From positions 38,504-102,503 of the forward strand of contig NZ_CALUYL010000006.1 in assembly GCF_944324995.1 (NCBI RefSeq): DNA of 64,000 nt, written 5' to 3'. Positions 38,463 through 47,367 of this stretch are shown here, piece by piece. The stretch's first letter is position 1, and the number at the start of each line of letters is the position of its first letter. The translations under genes and the position numbers were made by a program. The DNA is from an uncultured Mailhella sp. Its GTDB lineage: Bacteria; Desulfobacterota; Desulfovibrionia; Desulfovibrionales; Desulfovibrionaceae. The notes under the pieces are model-generated. The model did not search any database. It had not been told where the DNA came from and worked only from the letters and a program-made list of their open reading frames with translations.

Positions 38463-38928
38463 GACGCTCTCCTGTGCTGAGGAATGCCCTGCGGGCGAAC
38501 AATGCCTGTTTACCATATCCCCAAGCGGCTGTTTGCGCAAGAGTCCCGAGGGGAAACGGCGTTCCCTTTCGCTCGTCCGCTGCCGTTGAAAAACGGGGGC
38601 GCAAAAGATGCATCGGCCGCCCGGCTGCGCGCATTCTGGAGGGTACCGGGCGACCGCGCCCGTTTTGCCTCCCCGCCGAGGCCGAGCGCTTCTCCCCCTC
38701 CCCTCCCTGCACCGGGGCTGCCTGCCGCCCCGCCTGCAAGCCCGGCATCCGGCACGGCGCGGCAAAAAAAGACGCGCGACTGCTTTTGCCCCGTCCCCGG
38801 CCCGCTGCCGCTCCAACTCGCCGCTTTTGCCGGACTTTTCCCAAATTCCCCGCCGGTTCTCGTTGCGGGCGGCGGGCACATGGGCTATGCTCTCCCCCGT
38901 TCAACCTTTGTTTCGTCAGGAAAACGCC

Positions 38929-39765
38929 ATGATACGAGTCGATCTTCACACCCACACCAATCATTCCCACGCGCGCGACAGCGTCCGGCAGATGTTCGAC
39001 GCCGGACAGGCCAGGGGCCTTGTCGTTCAGGGTTTTTCCGAACATTCCCCGCGGCCTGCGGGATACGACTATCCCTCGGAATACCGCGATCATCTCGCCG
39101 CCACCTTCAACGACTATCTGGCCGAAGTGTCGGCCCTGAAGGAAGAACAGGCCCCCAGAGGCGTCACCGTGCTGCTCGGCCTTGAGGTGGACTGGCTGGA
39201 AAACGAAGTGCCCTACCTGCGCGCCATGACCTCGGAACATCACTACGACTACCTCATCGGCGGCATTCATTTTCTCGATCACTGGGGCTTCGACTCCGCC
39301 GCCTCCGACTGGGCGCCGCTCTCCTTCGAAGAGCGCTGCGCCCTTTACGAGAAGTACTACCGCACCATGAAGGCCATGGCCGAAACAAGGCTCTTCAACA
39401 TCGTGGCGCATCCCGACCTCATCAAGATATTCTCCGTGGAGGACTTCCGCCGCTGGCTGGAGATGCCCGCAAGCATGGATCTTGTGGGCGACGCGCTCAC
39501 GGCCGTGCGCGACGCGGGCATGGCCATGGAAATTTCCTCCGCCGGTCTGCGCAAGCCCTGTCAGGAAATCTACCCCGGCCCGAAGATCCGCCGTCTCGCC
39601 CGTGAGCTCGGCCTTCCCGTCACCTTCGCGTCGGACAGCCACGCCACCGAACAGGTGGCTTGGAACTTCGACGAGCTGGCCCGCTGCGCCGCGGCCGAAG
39701 GCTGGAAGGAAAGTCTGGTCTTCTGCCGGGGCAAGGTGACCGCCATGCCCTTCGACGCCGACTGA
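38929..39765 (+). CDS. PHP-family histidinol-phosphatase (HisK-like)
   Basis: The 278-residue protein starts MIRVDLHTHTNHSHARDSV, the PHP metal motif, with further ligands in VQGFSEHSPRP, GLEVDWLENEV, GGIHFLDHWGFD, NIVAHPDLIK and TFASDSHATEQV. It best fits histidinol-phosphatase of the HisK/HisJ type, which completes histidine synthesis, although other PHP phosphoesterases look similar. No his genes are adjacent. The ribosome site (CAGG) is weak. Confidence 0.85.
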   Translation: MIRVDLHTHTNHSHARDSVRQMFDAGQARGLVVQGFSEHSPRPAGYDYPSEYRDHLAATFNDYLAEVSALKEEQAPRGVTVLLGLEVDWLENEVPYLRAMTSEHHYDYLIGGIHFLDHWGFDSAASDWAPLSFEERCALYEKYYRTMKAMAETRLFNIVAHPDLIKIFSVEDFRRWLEMPASMDLVGDALTAVRDAGMAMEISSAGLRKPCQEIYPGPKIRRLARELGLPVTFASDSHATEQVAWNFDELARCAAAEGWKESLVFCRGKVTAMPFDAD

Positions 39766-39986
39766 GCATCTTCCGCAGACGCGCCCCGCGACCGCGCCAT
39801 GCCCTGCCGTGGCGGATTTCTGCGCCCGGGCCGGACGCTCCTTCCCCGGATCGCCTTTGCGGCAGCCCCGGAGCCCGGAGAGACGGGCCCCGCTGCAACA
39901 ATTTGCAAGCATTCCGCCCTTGGCAGGGCGTCGAAGCATGGTTATCCTTTCCCCATGGCCTTGCGACCACAACATCAGGAGAAACT

Positions 39987-40847
39987 ATGACCAGCCAACT
40001 CAAGACCTTACTGCTCATGGCCGGCCTTTCCGCCGTGCTCATCGTCATGGGCAGCGCCCTCGGCGGCAGACAGGGCATCGTCATCGCCCTCGTGCTCGCC
40101 GTCATCATGAACATCGGAAGCTTCTGGTTCTCCGACAAAATCGTGCTTTCCATGTACCGGGCGCAGGAACTTTCCCCGGAAGACGCGCCCATGGTGCATC
40201 AGATAGTGGAAGAGCTCGCCGGACGCGCGGGCGTGCCCAAGCCCCGGCTGTTCATCGTTCCGCAGGAGGCCCCCAACGCCTTCGCCACGGGCCGCGATCC
40301 GGAACACGGCGTCATCGCCGTGACGGACGGCATCATGCGCCTGCTGCCGCCGGAACAGCTCCGCGGCGTGCTCGCCCATGAAATGGCCCACATCGCCCAT
40401 CGCGACATTCTCATCCAGACCGTGGCCGGCGTGCTCGGTTCCGCCATCACGGCCATCGCCAACATGCTGCAGTTCTCCATGATCTTCGGCGGTTCGCGCG
40501 ACGAAGACGGCAACAGCAATCCGCTGGCCGCCATCGCCATGATGATTCTCGGCCCTCTGGCCGCCACCCTCATTCAGATGGCCATTTCCCGCCGCCGCGA
40601 ATACATGGCCGACGCCGCGGGCGCCGAATACTGCGGCGATCCGCTGGCCCTCGCCGGAGCCCTGAACAATCTCGACGCCTACAGCAGGCACATCGCCATG
40701 CAGGCCAATCCGGCCACGGAAAACATGTTCATCGTGTCGCCGCTCTCGGGAGACACCATGCGCCGCATGTTCAGCACGCATCCTCCCATGGAAGAGCGCA
40801 TCGCCAACCTGCAGGAAATGGCCCGCACCGGCCGCTATCCCGGCTAG
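39987..40847 (+). CDS. htpX: Zinc membrane protease HtpX
   Basis: HtpX is an inner-membrane metalloprotease for quality control of membrane proteins. The 286-residue protein has two N-terminal membrane segments (about 7-50), the zinc motif H131-E-M-A-H135 with a third ligand in RRREYMADAAGAEY, and two more hydrophobic segments between. AGGAG precedes ATG 39987. A strong terminator follows. It is a single gene. Confidence 0.95.
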   Translation: MTSQLKTLLLMAGLSAVLIVMGSALGGRQGIVIALVLAVIMNIGSFWFSDKIVLSMYRAQELSPEDAPMVHQIVEELAGRAGVPKPRLFIVPQEAPNAFATGRDPEHGVIAVTDGIMRLLPPEQLRGVLAHEMAHIAHRDILIQTVAGVLGSAITAIANMLQFSMIFGGSRDEDGNSNPLAAIAMMILGPLAATLIQMAISRRREYMADAAGAEYCGDPLALAGALNNLDAYSRHIAMQANPATENMFIVSPLSGDTMRRMFSTHPPMEERIANLQEMARTGRYPG

Positions 40848-40870
40848 GCAATCCATCCTTCCGTCTGCAG

Positions 40871-40905
40871 GGCGGGATCCGCAGCACGCGGGTCCCGCCT
40901 TTTTT
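40871..40905 (+). terminator. Intrinsic terminator of htpX
   Basis: A 12-bp stem pairs 871-882 with 888-899 (one G-U), with loop AGCAC, followed by six T residues. Confidence 0.85.
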
Positions 40906-40990
40906 CGTTCATTTTCGCCTTGCATTTCCCCCCGGATTACGCCACCCTCTCAGCAACCTTTCGGCAGCCTTTTTCCGCACAGGATTTTCC

Positions 40991-42562
40991 ATGATCACAC
41001 CTCTCTTTTCCGCTCCCGACAGCTTCGCCCGGCGCGGGCTGGAACAACTGTTCCTCGTTCTCGACCGCGTCATGCCCATGAACGGTTCCCAGAAACGCGA
41101 CCTCCCCATGGCCTGCCGCGATCTTTCTGCGCTGCTCACCACGGAACGCGACGGCCTGAGCCGCCCCTACTGGACTTCCCCCCGTCTGACCTCGGCCTAT
41201 CTGCGCTATTTTCTGCCCTGGAACCTCGTGCGCCTCTCCGCGCTGCTGCCCGGACTCGATTTCGGCCGCATTCCCGACGAGCCGCTCATCCTCGACATGG
41301 GCAGCGGCCCGCTCACGCTTCCGCTCGCGCTGTGGCTCTCCCGCCCCGATCTGCGCTCCCGCCCCGTCACGCTGGTGGCCAGCGACACCACGCCGCACAT
41401 TCTGGAACTGGGCCGGAACATCTTTGAGGGCATGCGCGCCGCGCTGGATCCGGAAAGCCCGTGGATCATCCGCACCATGCGCTCGTCGGTCACGCAGGCT
41501 CCGCGCCGCCTCTACGCCAAGCCCGGCTCCCTGTGGATGGCGTGCATGGGCAACGTGCTCAACGAAATGGAGGAACGCCGCGCCAGGCCCGGCCATCAGA
41601 TAGGCGACAGAATGCGCGAACTTTTGGAAAGCGCGGCCGACATGCTCTGCGAAGACGGCCTCATTCTTTCCGTGGAGCCCGGCACGCGCCAGGGCGGACG
41701 CCTCGTGTCGCACCTGCGCAAGAGCGCGCTCGGCGGCGTGGACGAAGAGCCGGAATACGGCGATCTCACGGCCTTTGCCCTGCGCGAGGAGCAGGCGGGC
41801 CGCCGCGAAGACGTCGATGACGACTGGGACGACGACATGGACGACTTCGGTCTGCCGCCCCTGTTCGAGCCTCTTGCGCCCTGCCCCCATGCGGGCCGCT
41901 GCCCCATGCTGAACAGGAGAACCACGGCCTGGTGCCATGTGAACGCGCCCGCCGAACACGCGCCCGCCGCGCTGCGCGAACTTTCCGCCCGCGCCGGACT
42001 CGACAAGGATTCCATCAGTCTGTCCTTCCTTCTGCTGCGCAAGATTCGCGAAGAGGACATGGAACACTTTTCCGACGAACAGCCGCAGCCAAAAGGACGC
42101 CCCGTGCCCGCACGCATCGTTTCCGACGCCTTCGTGGTTCCCGGCTATCCCGGACGCGCCCGCTACGCCTGCTCGCCCCTCGGTCTCGCCCTCATTCCCG
42201 CCTCGTCGCACCTGCCGCCCGGCGCGCTCTGCGAAGCCTGGCCCACGCGCGAAAAGGACATGAAGTCCCGGGCGATCATTCTTTCCCTGGAGTCTCCGCG
42301 TCATTCCGGCAGGGACGATCGCGAACCGGGGCGATTTTCAACCGAACGGCGCGATCATCGCCGCGCTGCACCTGAACGCGGACGCGAATACTCCGGCCGC
42401 CGATTCCCGGCCGAGCGCGGCCGCGCCTTCCCCGAAGAGCGCGACAACGAAACGCGCCGTCCCTCTCCCCGCCGCCGGGACAACGATCGCACCCGGAGAA
42501 ACGAGGGAAGACCTGCCCGGGATCAGGAACGCCGCCCCGACAAAAGCCGCGGAAAACACTGA
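40991..42562 (+). CDS. Rsm22/METTL17-like methyltransferase with basic tail
   Basis: The 523-residue protein has a class I SAM-methyltransferase core (LILDMGSGPLTLPLALWL, then VASDTTPHILELGR) and the cysteine region of the Rsm22 family: C298-P-H...C304-P, W-C315-H, and a distant C394. In mitochondrial METTL17 four cysteines with similar spacing hold a 4Fe-4S cluster, so cluster binding here is an inference. An acidic stretch (near residue 278) precedes the Cys motif, and the last 100 residues are Arg/Asp/Glu-rich and probably disordered, suggesting RNA or ribosome contact. The gene is single. Confidence 0.85.
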   Translation: MITPLFSAPDSFARRGLEQLFLVLDRVMPMNGSQKRDLPMACRDLSALLTTERDGLSRPYWTSPRLTSAYLRYFLPWNLVRLSALLPGLDFGRIPDEPLILDMGSGPLTLPLALWLSRPDLRSRPVTLVASDTTPHILELGRNIFEGMRAALDPESPWIIRTMRSSVTQAPRRLYAKPGSLWMACMGNVLNEMEERRARPGHQIGDRMRELLESAADMLCEDGLILSVEPGTRQGGRLVSHLRKSALGGVDEEPEYGDLTAFALREEQAGRREDVDDDWDDDMDDFGLPPLFEPLAPCPHAGRCPMLNRRTTAWCHVNAPAEHAPAALRELSARAGLDKDSISLSFLLLRKIREEDMEHFSDEQPQPKGRPVPARIVSDAFVVPGYPGRARYACSPLGLALIPASSHLPPGALCEAWPTREKDMKSRAIILSLESPRHSGRDDREPGRFSTERRDHRRAAPERGREYSGRRFPAERGRAFPEERDNETRRPSPRRRDNDRTRRNEGRPARDQERRPDKSRGKH

Positions 42563-42571
42563 CGAAAATAT

Positions 42572-42602
42572 CGGCTTTCGCTTTTTTGCGGAACGAAAGC
42601 CG
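42572..42602 (+). terminator. Hairpin after Rsm22-like gene
   Basis: CGGCTTTCG (572-580) pairs with CGAAAGCCG (594-602). A T-run (42614-42620) follows after 11 bases. Confidence 0.5.
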
Positions 42603-42644
42603 TTGCCTCTGGCTTTTTTTCACAAAAAGAGCATACTTTTTTCA

Positions 42645-42660
42645 TTCGCCTTCAGGCGAA
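42645..42660 (+). promoter_or_regulatory. Leader hairpin upstream of glutaredoxin gene
   Basis: TTCGCC pairs with GGCGAA around TTCA, just 10 bases before the AAGGAG site. It may modulate translation or mark a 5' end. Confidence 0.35.
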
Positions 42661-42683
42661 GCATCCTGTAAGGAGACCATCCC

Positions 42684-43118
42684 ATGAACTCTACCGTCGC
42701 CCTCATAGCCGCCGCCGTTGTCGTCATCGTTCTCATTGCGGTTCTTGTTCTGCGCAGGAAAAAGACCTCCGAACCGGACTCCGACAAGCCGAAAGAGGAG
42801 GAACTCAAGGGCGATCAGGAGCTCTACCAGCTCGGAATGAATCCCATTTCCGAAAAGCCCATCATGTACGCCCTCACCACGTGTCAGCACTGCAAGAACA
42901 CGAGAAAGTTTCTTGACGCCAATAATGTCGATTACATCGTCATCTATCTTGACGAATATGCAGGCTCGCAGCGTTCCGATCTCATGGAAAAAGTGCGTAC
43001 CTACAATCCCCGCGGAACGTTTCCCACCATTCTCGTGCCGGGCGGCAAGGTCATCGTGGGATTCCGCAAACAGCTCATGCAGGAGGCACTGATTCATGAC
43101 TCCGGAACAACTGCTTGA
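42684..43118 (+). CDS. Membrane-anchored glutaredoxin-like protein
   Basis: The 144-residue protein has an N-terminal membrane span (about residues 4-24), a charged linker, and a glutaredoxin domain with the redox motif C67-Q-H-C70 and the cis-proline segment GTFPTILV followed by GGKVIVGFR. It likely faces the cytoplasm, because the anchor is followed by the positively charged RRKK. Its 3' end overlaps the FTR-like gene by 23 bases, so the two redox proteins are made together. AAGGAG supports the start. Confidence 0.88.
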   Translation: MNSTVALIAAAVVVIVLIAVLVLRRKKTSEPDSDKPKEEELKGDQELYQLGMNPISEKPIMYALTTCQHCKNTRKFLDANNVDYIVIYLDEYAGSQRSDLMEKVRTYNPRGTFPTILVPGGKVIVGFRKQLMQEALIHDSGTTA

Positions 43119-43425
43119 ACATCTGGCGAAGGGAGCTGAATCCAAGGGATACTATCTTCACGCCGATCACGATCACTGTCTGGGCACGGCGGAAAGTCTG
43201 CTGGCCAACAAGGAGCGCTACGGCTACATGTGCTGCCCCTGCCGTCTGGCCTGCGCGGACAAGCAGCAGGACAGCGACATCATCTGCCCCTGCGTGTACC
43301 GGGACGCCGACATTGCCGAGTACGGCGCGTGCTTCTGTTCCTTCTACGTTTCCAAGGAGCACAAGGACGATCCGGACTTCTTCCCCGAGGTGGAGGAGCG
43401 CCGCGACCCTTCCCGCGGACTGTAA
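43096..43425 (+). CDS. Ferredoxin:thioredoxin reductase catalytic-chain-like protein
   Basis: This 109-residue protein has the FTR catalytic signature: C47-P-C49, C64-P-C66 and C79-F-C81. In plant and cyanobacterial FTR the same three pairs hold a 4Fe-4S cluster beside a redox disulfide and reduce thioredoxin with ferredoxin electrons. Spacing between pairs differs from plants (14 and 12 residues instead of 16 and 8), and extra cysteines (C46, C53) are present. The overlapping glutaredoxin is the probable partner. No FTR variable chain is nearby, as expected in anaerobes. Confidence 0.88.
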   Translation: MTPEQLLEHLAKGAESKGYYLHADHDHCLGTAESLLANKERYGYMCCPCRLACADKQQDSDIICPCVYRDADIAEYGACFCSFYVSKEHKDDPDFFPEVEERRDPSRGL

Positions 43426-43907
43426 TTCGCCCGTAAACGGAACACGGGGCTTCCGCGCGGCAAAGGCGCTTTGAACCGAAGTCGTCAGGTGAAGGCCTTT
43501 CCGGCGCAGGCGCGATGAGCGCAGAGCGCCGCCTCGGCACTTTGCATCAGACCGGCCCTCCCCCTGTGCTTCAAAGAGGTCGCCGGGCACTGCGCTTCAA
43601 ACAGCACGCCCCTGCGTCTTTTTTCCCCCCCAGTGGCCGAACACGGCGTTTCAAGCAGCGCGCTCGAATTTTCGTTTCGCGCCGACCGTCCGGGCAGCGC
43701 TTCACACCGACGCCGCTGCAACATGGTTGCGTTCTTCGCCCGCGCGGCAAAGATGCCCGCCCGGCCCGGAAGCGGGCCCGGCAACGGGCCTCAGGCAATG
43801 CGGCAATGCGCGACAGCATTACTCTAACACACTCTAAAAACTAAAAATCCTTGCCCGCCGTCACGGCGCATGCCATACTTTTTCCAAAACAGGAAAAGGA
43901 GCCGATC
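43426..43907. other. Gap between FTR-like gene and acid phosphatase
   Basis: This is 482 bases without a supported gene. Short imperfect GCGCTTCAA-like words recur at 43567, 43592, 43645 and 43697, but the similarity is weak. Confidence 0.45.
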
Positions 43908-45392
43908 ATGCGCCGCGTTTTTATTGTCACTGCCGCTCTGGCGGGTGTTCTTTTCTGTTCGCCTCTTCCGGACGCTCTTGCTCAGGATTCGCCCAGGCTG
44001 CTCAAGGTGGTGGCGCTGAGCCGCCACGGCGTGCGTTCGCCCACGCAGTCGCCCTCCACGCTGGAGACATGGAGTTCCCGCGACTGGCCCGCATGGAACA
44101 CGGCTCCGGGCAATCTCACGGCACGCGGAGCGGATCTCATCGAGGGCGAATGGACCGGCCTGCGCGAGTCCCTGGCCTTCGACGGGCTGCTTCCGGCCTC
44201 GGAATGTCCGCCCGCAGGCAGCGTGCTGGTCTATGCCGACAACGAACAGCGCACTCTGGCCACGGCCGCGGCCATGCTGGAAGGACTGGCTCCGGGCTGC
44301 GGCATGAAGACGCTCTCAAGCCGCAGCGGACACGATCCCGTGTTTCATCCCGTGCGGGGCGGTCTCATGGCCGCGCCTGCGCTCACCAGCGAAGAAAAAT
44401 CGGAACTGGAAGAAGACCTCGTCGACGTTCGCGCCGACATGGACAGGCGCGTGGCGGAACTCTCCGCACTGCTCGGCCCGGCCTCCCCGCAGCTGTGCGA
44501 GCCGGGGCAGCCGTTCTGCACGCTGAGCGACATGCCCACGCTGCTGCAATACCCCAAGCCGGGCTCCCGCGAAGGCGTTTCCCTGCGCGGCGGTCTGGCG
44601 CTGGCTTCCACCACGGCGGAACTTCTGCTGCTTGAAAGTCTGGAATGGCCGGTGCGCTCCCAGATGATTCCCGCCGCGACGCCCGTGACGCAGCCTGCCG
44701 GGCCCGGCACGCCCGTGGAGCAGAAGGCGAGGCAGATCATTCTTGCGCCCCGCAGCGACAAGCCGGGCGTCGTGACGCTTCCCGCCCGTCCGCGCTGGAC
44801 GCCCGCCCCCGTCGCTCCCGCAGACGGGGAAATTCTGGTGAATCCTTCCACGGCCCTGCACCTTCTGCCCGTACATACCCGCGTGCAGAACGCTGTTCAG
44901 CGCTTTCCCGCCATTGCCCGTCAGGAAGGCATGCCGCTGCTGCTCTTCATGGCGGAAGCGCTGGCCGGAACCTCGCCGCTGGGCGAAGTCAACAAGGCAA
45001 AGCTGGTCATCTTTTCCGGGCACGACACCAACATCGTCAACGTGGCGGGCCTTCTCGGCCTGCACTGGAACAACACGCCCTTCCCCAGAGACAGCACGCC
45101 TCCCGGCTCCATGCTGGTGTTCCGGCTCTGGGACACGCCGCAGGGACGGCTCGTGCAGGCGACCTTCCAGTGTCAGACGCCCGCGGCGCTGCTGAGCACC
45201 GACGAAAACGTCATGAACAGCGCGGCGCTCCGGCAGGAAACGCTCGTGCTTCCCGGCTCCTTCGCGCCGACGCCCGCAGGTCCGGGCCTGCCTCTGGAGC
45301 ATTTTCTCTCCGCCGTGCGCGCCATGGCCGGAAAGGATCTCGACGCGAGGCTGAACGCCGTTCTGTCCACGACGGCGCGTCCGCAGCCCTAG
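43908..45392 (+). CDS. Secreted histidine acid phosphatase (AppA/phytase-like)
   Basis: The 494-residue periplasmic enzyme hydrolyses phosphate esters, possibly phytate or sugar phosphates. After a Sec signal (residues 1-25) it shows the catalytic RHGVRSP motif (R39-H40-G41-x-R43) and the proton-donor motif H372-D373 in FSGHDTNIV. Two cysteine-bearing loops suggest disulfides. A Pro/Ala-rich stretch near residues 245-305 is longer than in typical AppA enzymes and may be an insertion. ATG 43908 has AAAGGAG upstream and begins the signal peptide. Confidence 0.88.
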   Translation: MRRVFIVTAALAGVLFCSPLPDALAQDSPRLLKVVALSRHGVRSPTQSPSTLETWSSRDWPAWNTAPGNLTARGADLIEGEWTGLRESLAFDGLLPASECPPAGSVLVYADNEQRTLATAAAMLEGLAPGCGMKTLSSRSGHDPVFHPVRGGLMAAPALTSEEKSELEEDLVDVRADMDRRVAELSALLGPASPQLCEPGQPFCTLSDMPTLLQYPKPGSREGVSLRGGLALASTTAELLLLESLEWPVRSQMIPAATPVTQPAGPGTPVEQKARQIILAPRSDKPGVVTLPARPRWTPAPVAPADGEILVNPSTALHLLPVHTRVQNAVQRFPAIARQEGMPLLLFMAEALAGTSPLGEVNKAKLVIFSGHDTNIVNVAGLLGLHWNNTPFPRDSTPPGSMLVFRLWDTPQGRLVQATFQCQTPAALLSTDENVMNSAALRQETLVLPGSFAPTPAGPGLPLEHFLSAVRAMAGKDLDARLNAVLSTTARPQP

Positions 45393-45415
45393 CAGGCCAA
45401 AGCTTCCGCCGCGCG

Positions 45416-46348
45416 TCACAAAAAAAGCTGCCTGTCCCCGCAGGCTCTCCCCGCTCTTTCCACAACCACGTCCCCGGGTTCACCGTGCCCCACGAGAAAC
45501 GGCGAGCAGGCTTCGTGCCTGCCCGCCCCCGCGGGCGCACCCGATCGTCCGGCGCAGGCGTAGCAGTAGCGGCAGCCGTGCAGACAGCTGTCGTAGGCGC
45601 CGATGTCCACGCTCTCCGCGCAGCCGCAGGCCGGGCGCTGATGCGGGTCCTTCCTTGCCTTCAGCGTCACGCCCCGCAGCCTGCCGAGCAGATCGGCATC
45701 CACGCAGCGGGCGCGGCCTATGCCGAATTCTCCAAAATCCATGTCTTCCGCGCAGGCCTCCAGCGTGAGACCGTGCGACCGGGCAATCTCGGCCAAGGCC
45801 GACGCAAGCGATCGCCGCTCCTCCATCGACGCGTCCCGCAGACCAAGCGACGCCATGTTCCGCCGCGTGTTCCGATACACGTCCAGAAAGCTGACGATGC
45901 ATTTTTTCGTCCACGGAGCAAGCAGCGCGGCCAGCCTCTCGAAGTAGCGGACGTGATGCTCCATCGTGTACGCAGCGCTGAAAAACACGGGATCATAGCG
46001 CCAGATCACCCGCTCCCGCCCCGCGAGTTCGGAAAGACGACGAAACGCCGGAATGATCACATCCCGCTTGGAAGGCACGCCGGGTTCCGCGTCCCGGCCG
46101 TAGGCGTTGAGCGTCACCTGAAAATAATACGCGTAGTCCCGGAGGCGCGAGAGCCGATTCAGCATGGGCGAAGGATTCTTGGTCCAGAACACGAAGCCGT
46201 CCGTCGCGTCGGGCGAAAGGTTCACCCGGCTCACCCGGCGCGGATTCACGGGATTGCGCACCAGCGCGAATCCTTCCTCCAGTCTGCGGAAAAACCAGTC
46301 CGCGTAAAAGGCCGGAATGTCCGTTCTCCGGCTGACGCTTACGATCAT
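45416..46348 (-). CDS. DUF1848 family protein
   Basis: The 310-residue cytoplasmic protein has the DUF1848 N-terminus (MIVSVSRRTDIPAFYADWF), FVFWTKNPSPML and, near the C-terminus, a dense cysteine motif CGCAESVDIGAYDSCLHGC followed by RYCYA. That motif resembles a radical-SAM-like Fe-S site but is at the wrong end of the protein for a standard radical SAM enzyme. Function is unknown. ATG 46348 has GGAG at 4-base spacing. It converges with the acid phosphatase gene (23-base gap). Confidence 0.85.
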   Translation of the reverse strand: MIVSVSRRTDIPAFYADWFFRRLEEGFALVRNPVNPRRVSRVNLSPDATDGFVFWTKNPSPMLNRLSRLRDYAYYFQVTLNAYGRDAEPGVPSKRDVIIPAFRRLSELAGRERVIWRYDPVFFSAAYTMEHHVRYFERLAALLAPWTKKCIVSFLDVYRNTRRNMASLGLRDASMEERRSLASALAEIARSHGLTLEACAEDMDFGEFGIGRARCVDADLLGRLRGVTLKARKDPHQRPACGCAESVDIGAYDSCLHGCRYCYACAGRSGAPAGAGRHEACSPFLVGHGEPGDVVVERAGRACGDRQLFL

Positions 46349-46423
46349 GCTGCTCCGCGCCCGCGCGGGCGGGCTCATCTCTTCGTTGTCAGGCAGGCAT
46401 CCGCGCGAAAATCCCGCCCATGC

Positions 46424-46488
46424 GTCAAAAAAAACGCCCGGCCATCCGCCTGTCCTCCGAAAAGGAGGATATCACGGAGCGCCGGGCG
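46424..46488 (-). terminator. Terminator of the trp operon
   Basis: CGCCCGGC (435-442) pairs with GCCGGGCG (481-488), enclosing a second hairpin TCCTCC/GGAGGA (453-458 with 464-469). A run of A at 46427-46434 gives a U-tract on the minus strand. Confidence 0.75.
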
Positions 46489-46557
46489 CAGAACGATTCT
46501 CTTTTCAGGCCGTATCTCGCGTCGAAGGCGGGCGCGTTCCTGAACGCAGGCAGGCCG

Positions 46558-47334
46558 CTACCGGGCGGCCTTCCACACTTTGATGAAGTCCGCAGGGGCC
46601 TTGCCCGCCGCAATGTGCCTGAGGAGCGAGCTGCCGAACACCGCGGCGTCCGGCCGGATGTCCTTCAGCAGCGCGTCGAGCTGTTCCGGAACGCGCAGGC
46701 CGAAGCCGAGCGCCACCGGAAGAGAAAACACCCTGCGCACACGGGAGAGCACCTCCGGCACTTCCGGCGGCAGGCTCGCGCGCTCGCCCGTGGTGCCCAT
46801 GACGGACACCACATACACGTAACCTTCCGACACGTCCGCGTAAAGCTTCATGCGCTCCTCGGAGGTGTTCGGCCCCACCAGAGGAATGAGCGCCAGACCG
46901 TGCGCGGAGAGCGCCGCGCGCATGTCGCCCGCCTCGTCGTAGGGCAGATCAGGCACGATGAGACCGTGGACGCCCACCTCCTGCGCCTCCGTCGCCAGCT
47001 TGTCCAGACCGTACTGCAAAAACGGATTCATGTAGCCCATGAGCACCAGCCCGGCCTTGAACCTGCCCTTGCGCTCGCGCAGCCCTTCCATGATGCGGCG
47101 CAGCGTGACGCCGTTTTTCAGCGCCTCCACGGACGCCGCCTCCACCACGGGGCCGTCGGCCACGGGATCGGAAAACGGAACGCCGATTTCAATGACGTCC
47201 GCGCCGCTCTCGTCCAGTTCTTCAATGACGTTCCAGAAGGCGTCCGGCGAGGGATATCCCGCCGTCACAAAGGGAATGAGCGCCGTGCGTCCTTCGGCCG
47301 AAGCGTCGCGTAACTTTTTTTCCAGCAGATGCAT
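46558..47334 (-). CDS. trpA: Tryptophan synthase alpha chain
   Basis: TrpA cleaves indole-3-glycerol phosphate to indole, which is channelled to TrpB. The 258-residue protein has the catalytic Glu and Asp regions in ALIPFVTAGYPSPDAF, DVIEIGVPFSDPVADGPVV and GLIVPDLPYDEA, and the phosphate loop GFGLRVPEQ with AAVFGSSLLRHI. It is the last gene of the operon, 33 bases after trpB, followed by the operon terminator. Confidence 0.97.
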   Translation of the reverse strand: MHLLEKKLRDASAEGRTALIPFVTAGYPSPDAFWNVIEELDESGADVIEIGVPFSDPVADGPVVEAASVEALKNGVTLRRIMEGLRERKGRFKAGLVLMGYMNPFLQYGLDKLATEAQEVGVHGLIVPDLPYDEAGDMRAALSAHGLALIPLVGPNTSEERMKLYADVSEGYVYVVSVMGTTGERASLPPEVPEVLSRVRRVFSLPVALGFGLRVPEQLDALLKDIRPDAAVFGSSLLRHIAAGKAPADFIKVWKAAR

Positions 47335-47367
47335 ACTATTGTTCCTTCGCGGCCGTGCCGCCGAAAA

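Noticed and set aside
43567..43706. Recurring GCGCTTCAA-like words
   Set aside because: Four imperfect 9-10 base matches with irregular spacing; too weak to call a repeat array.
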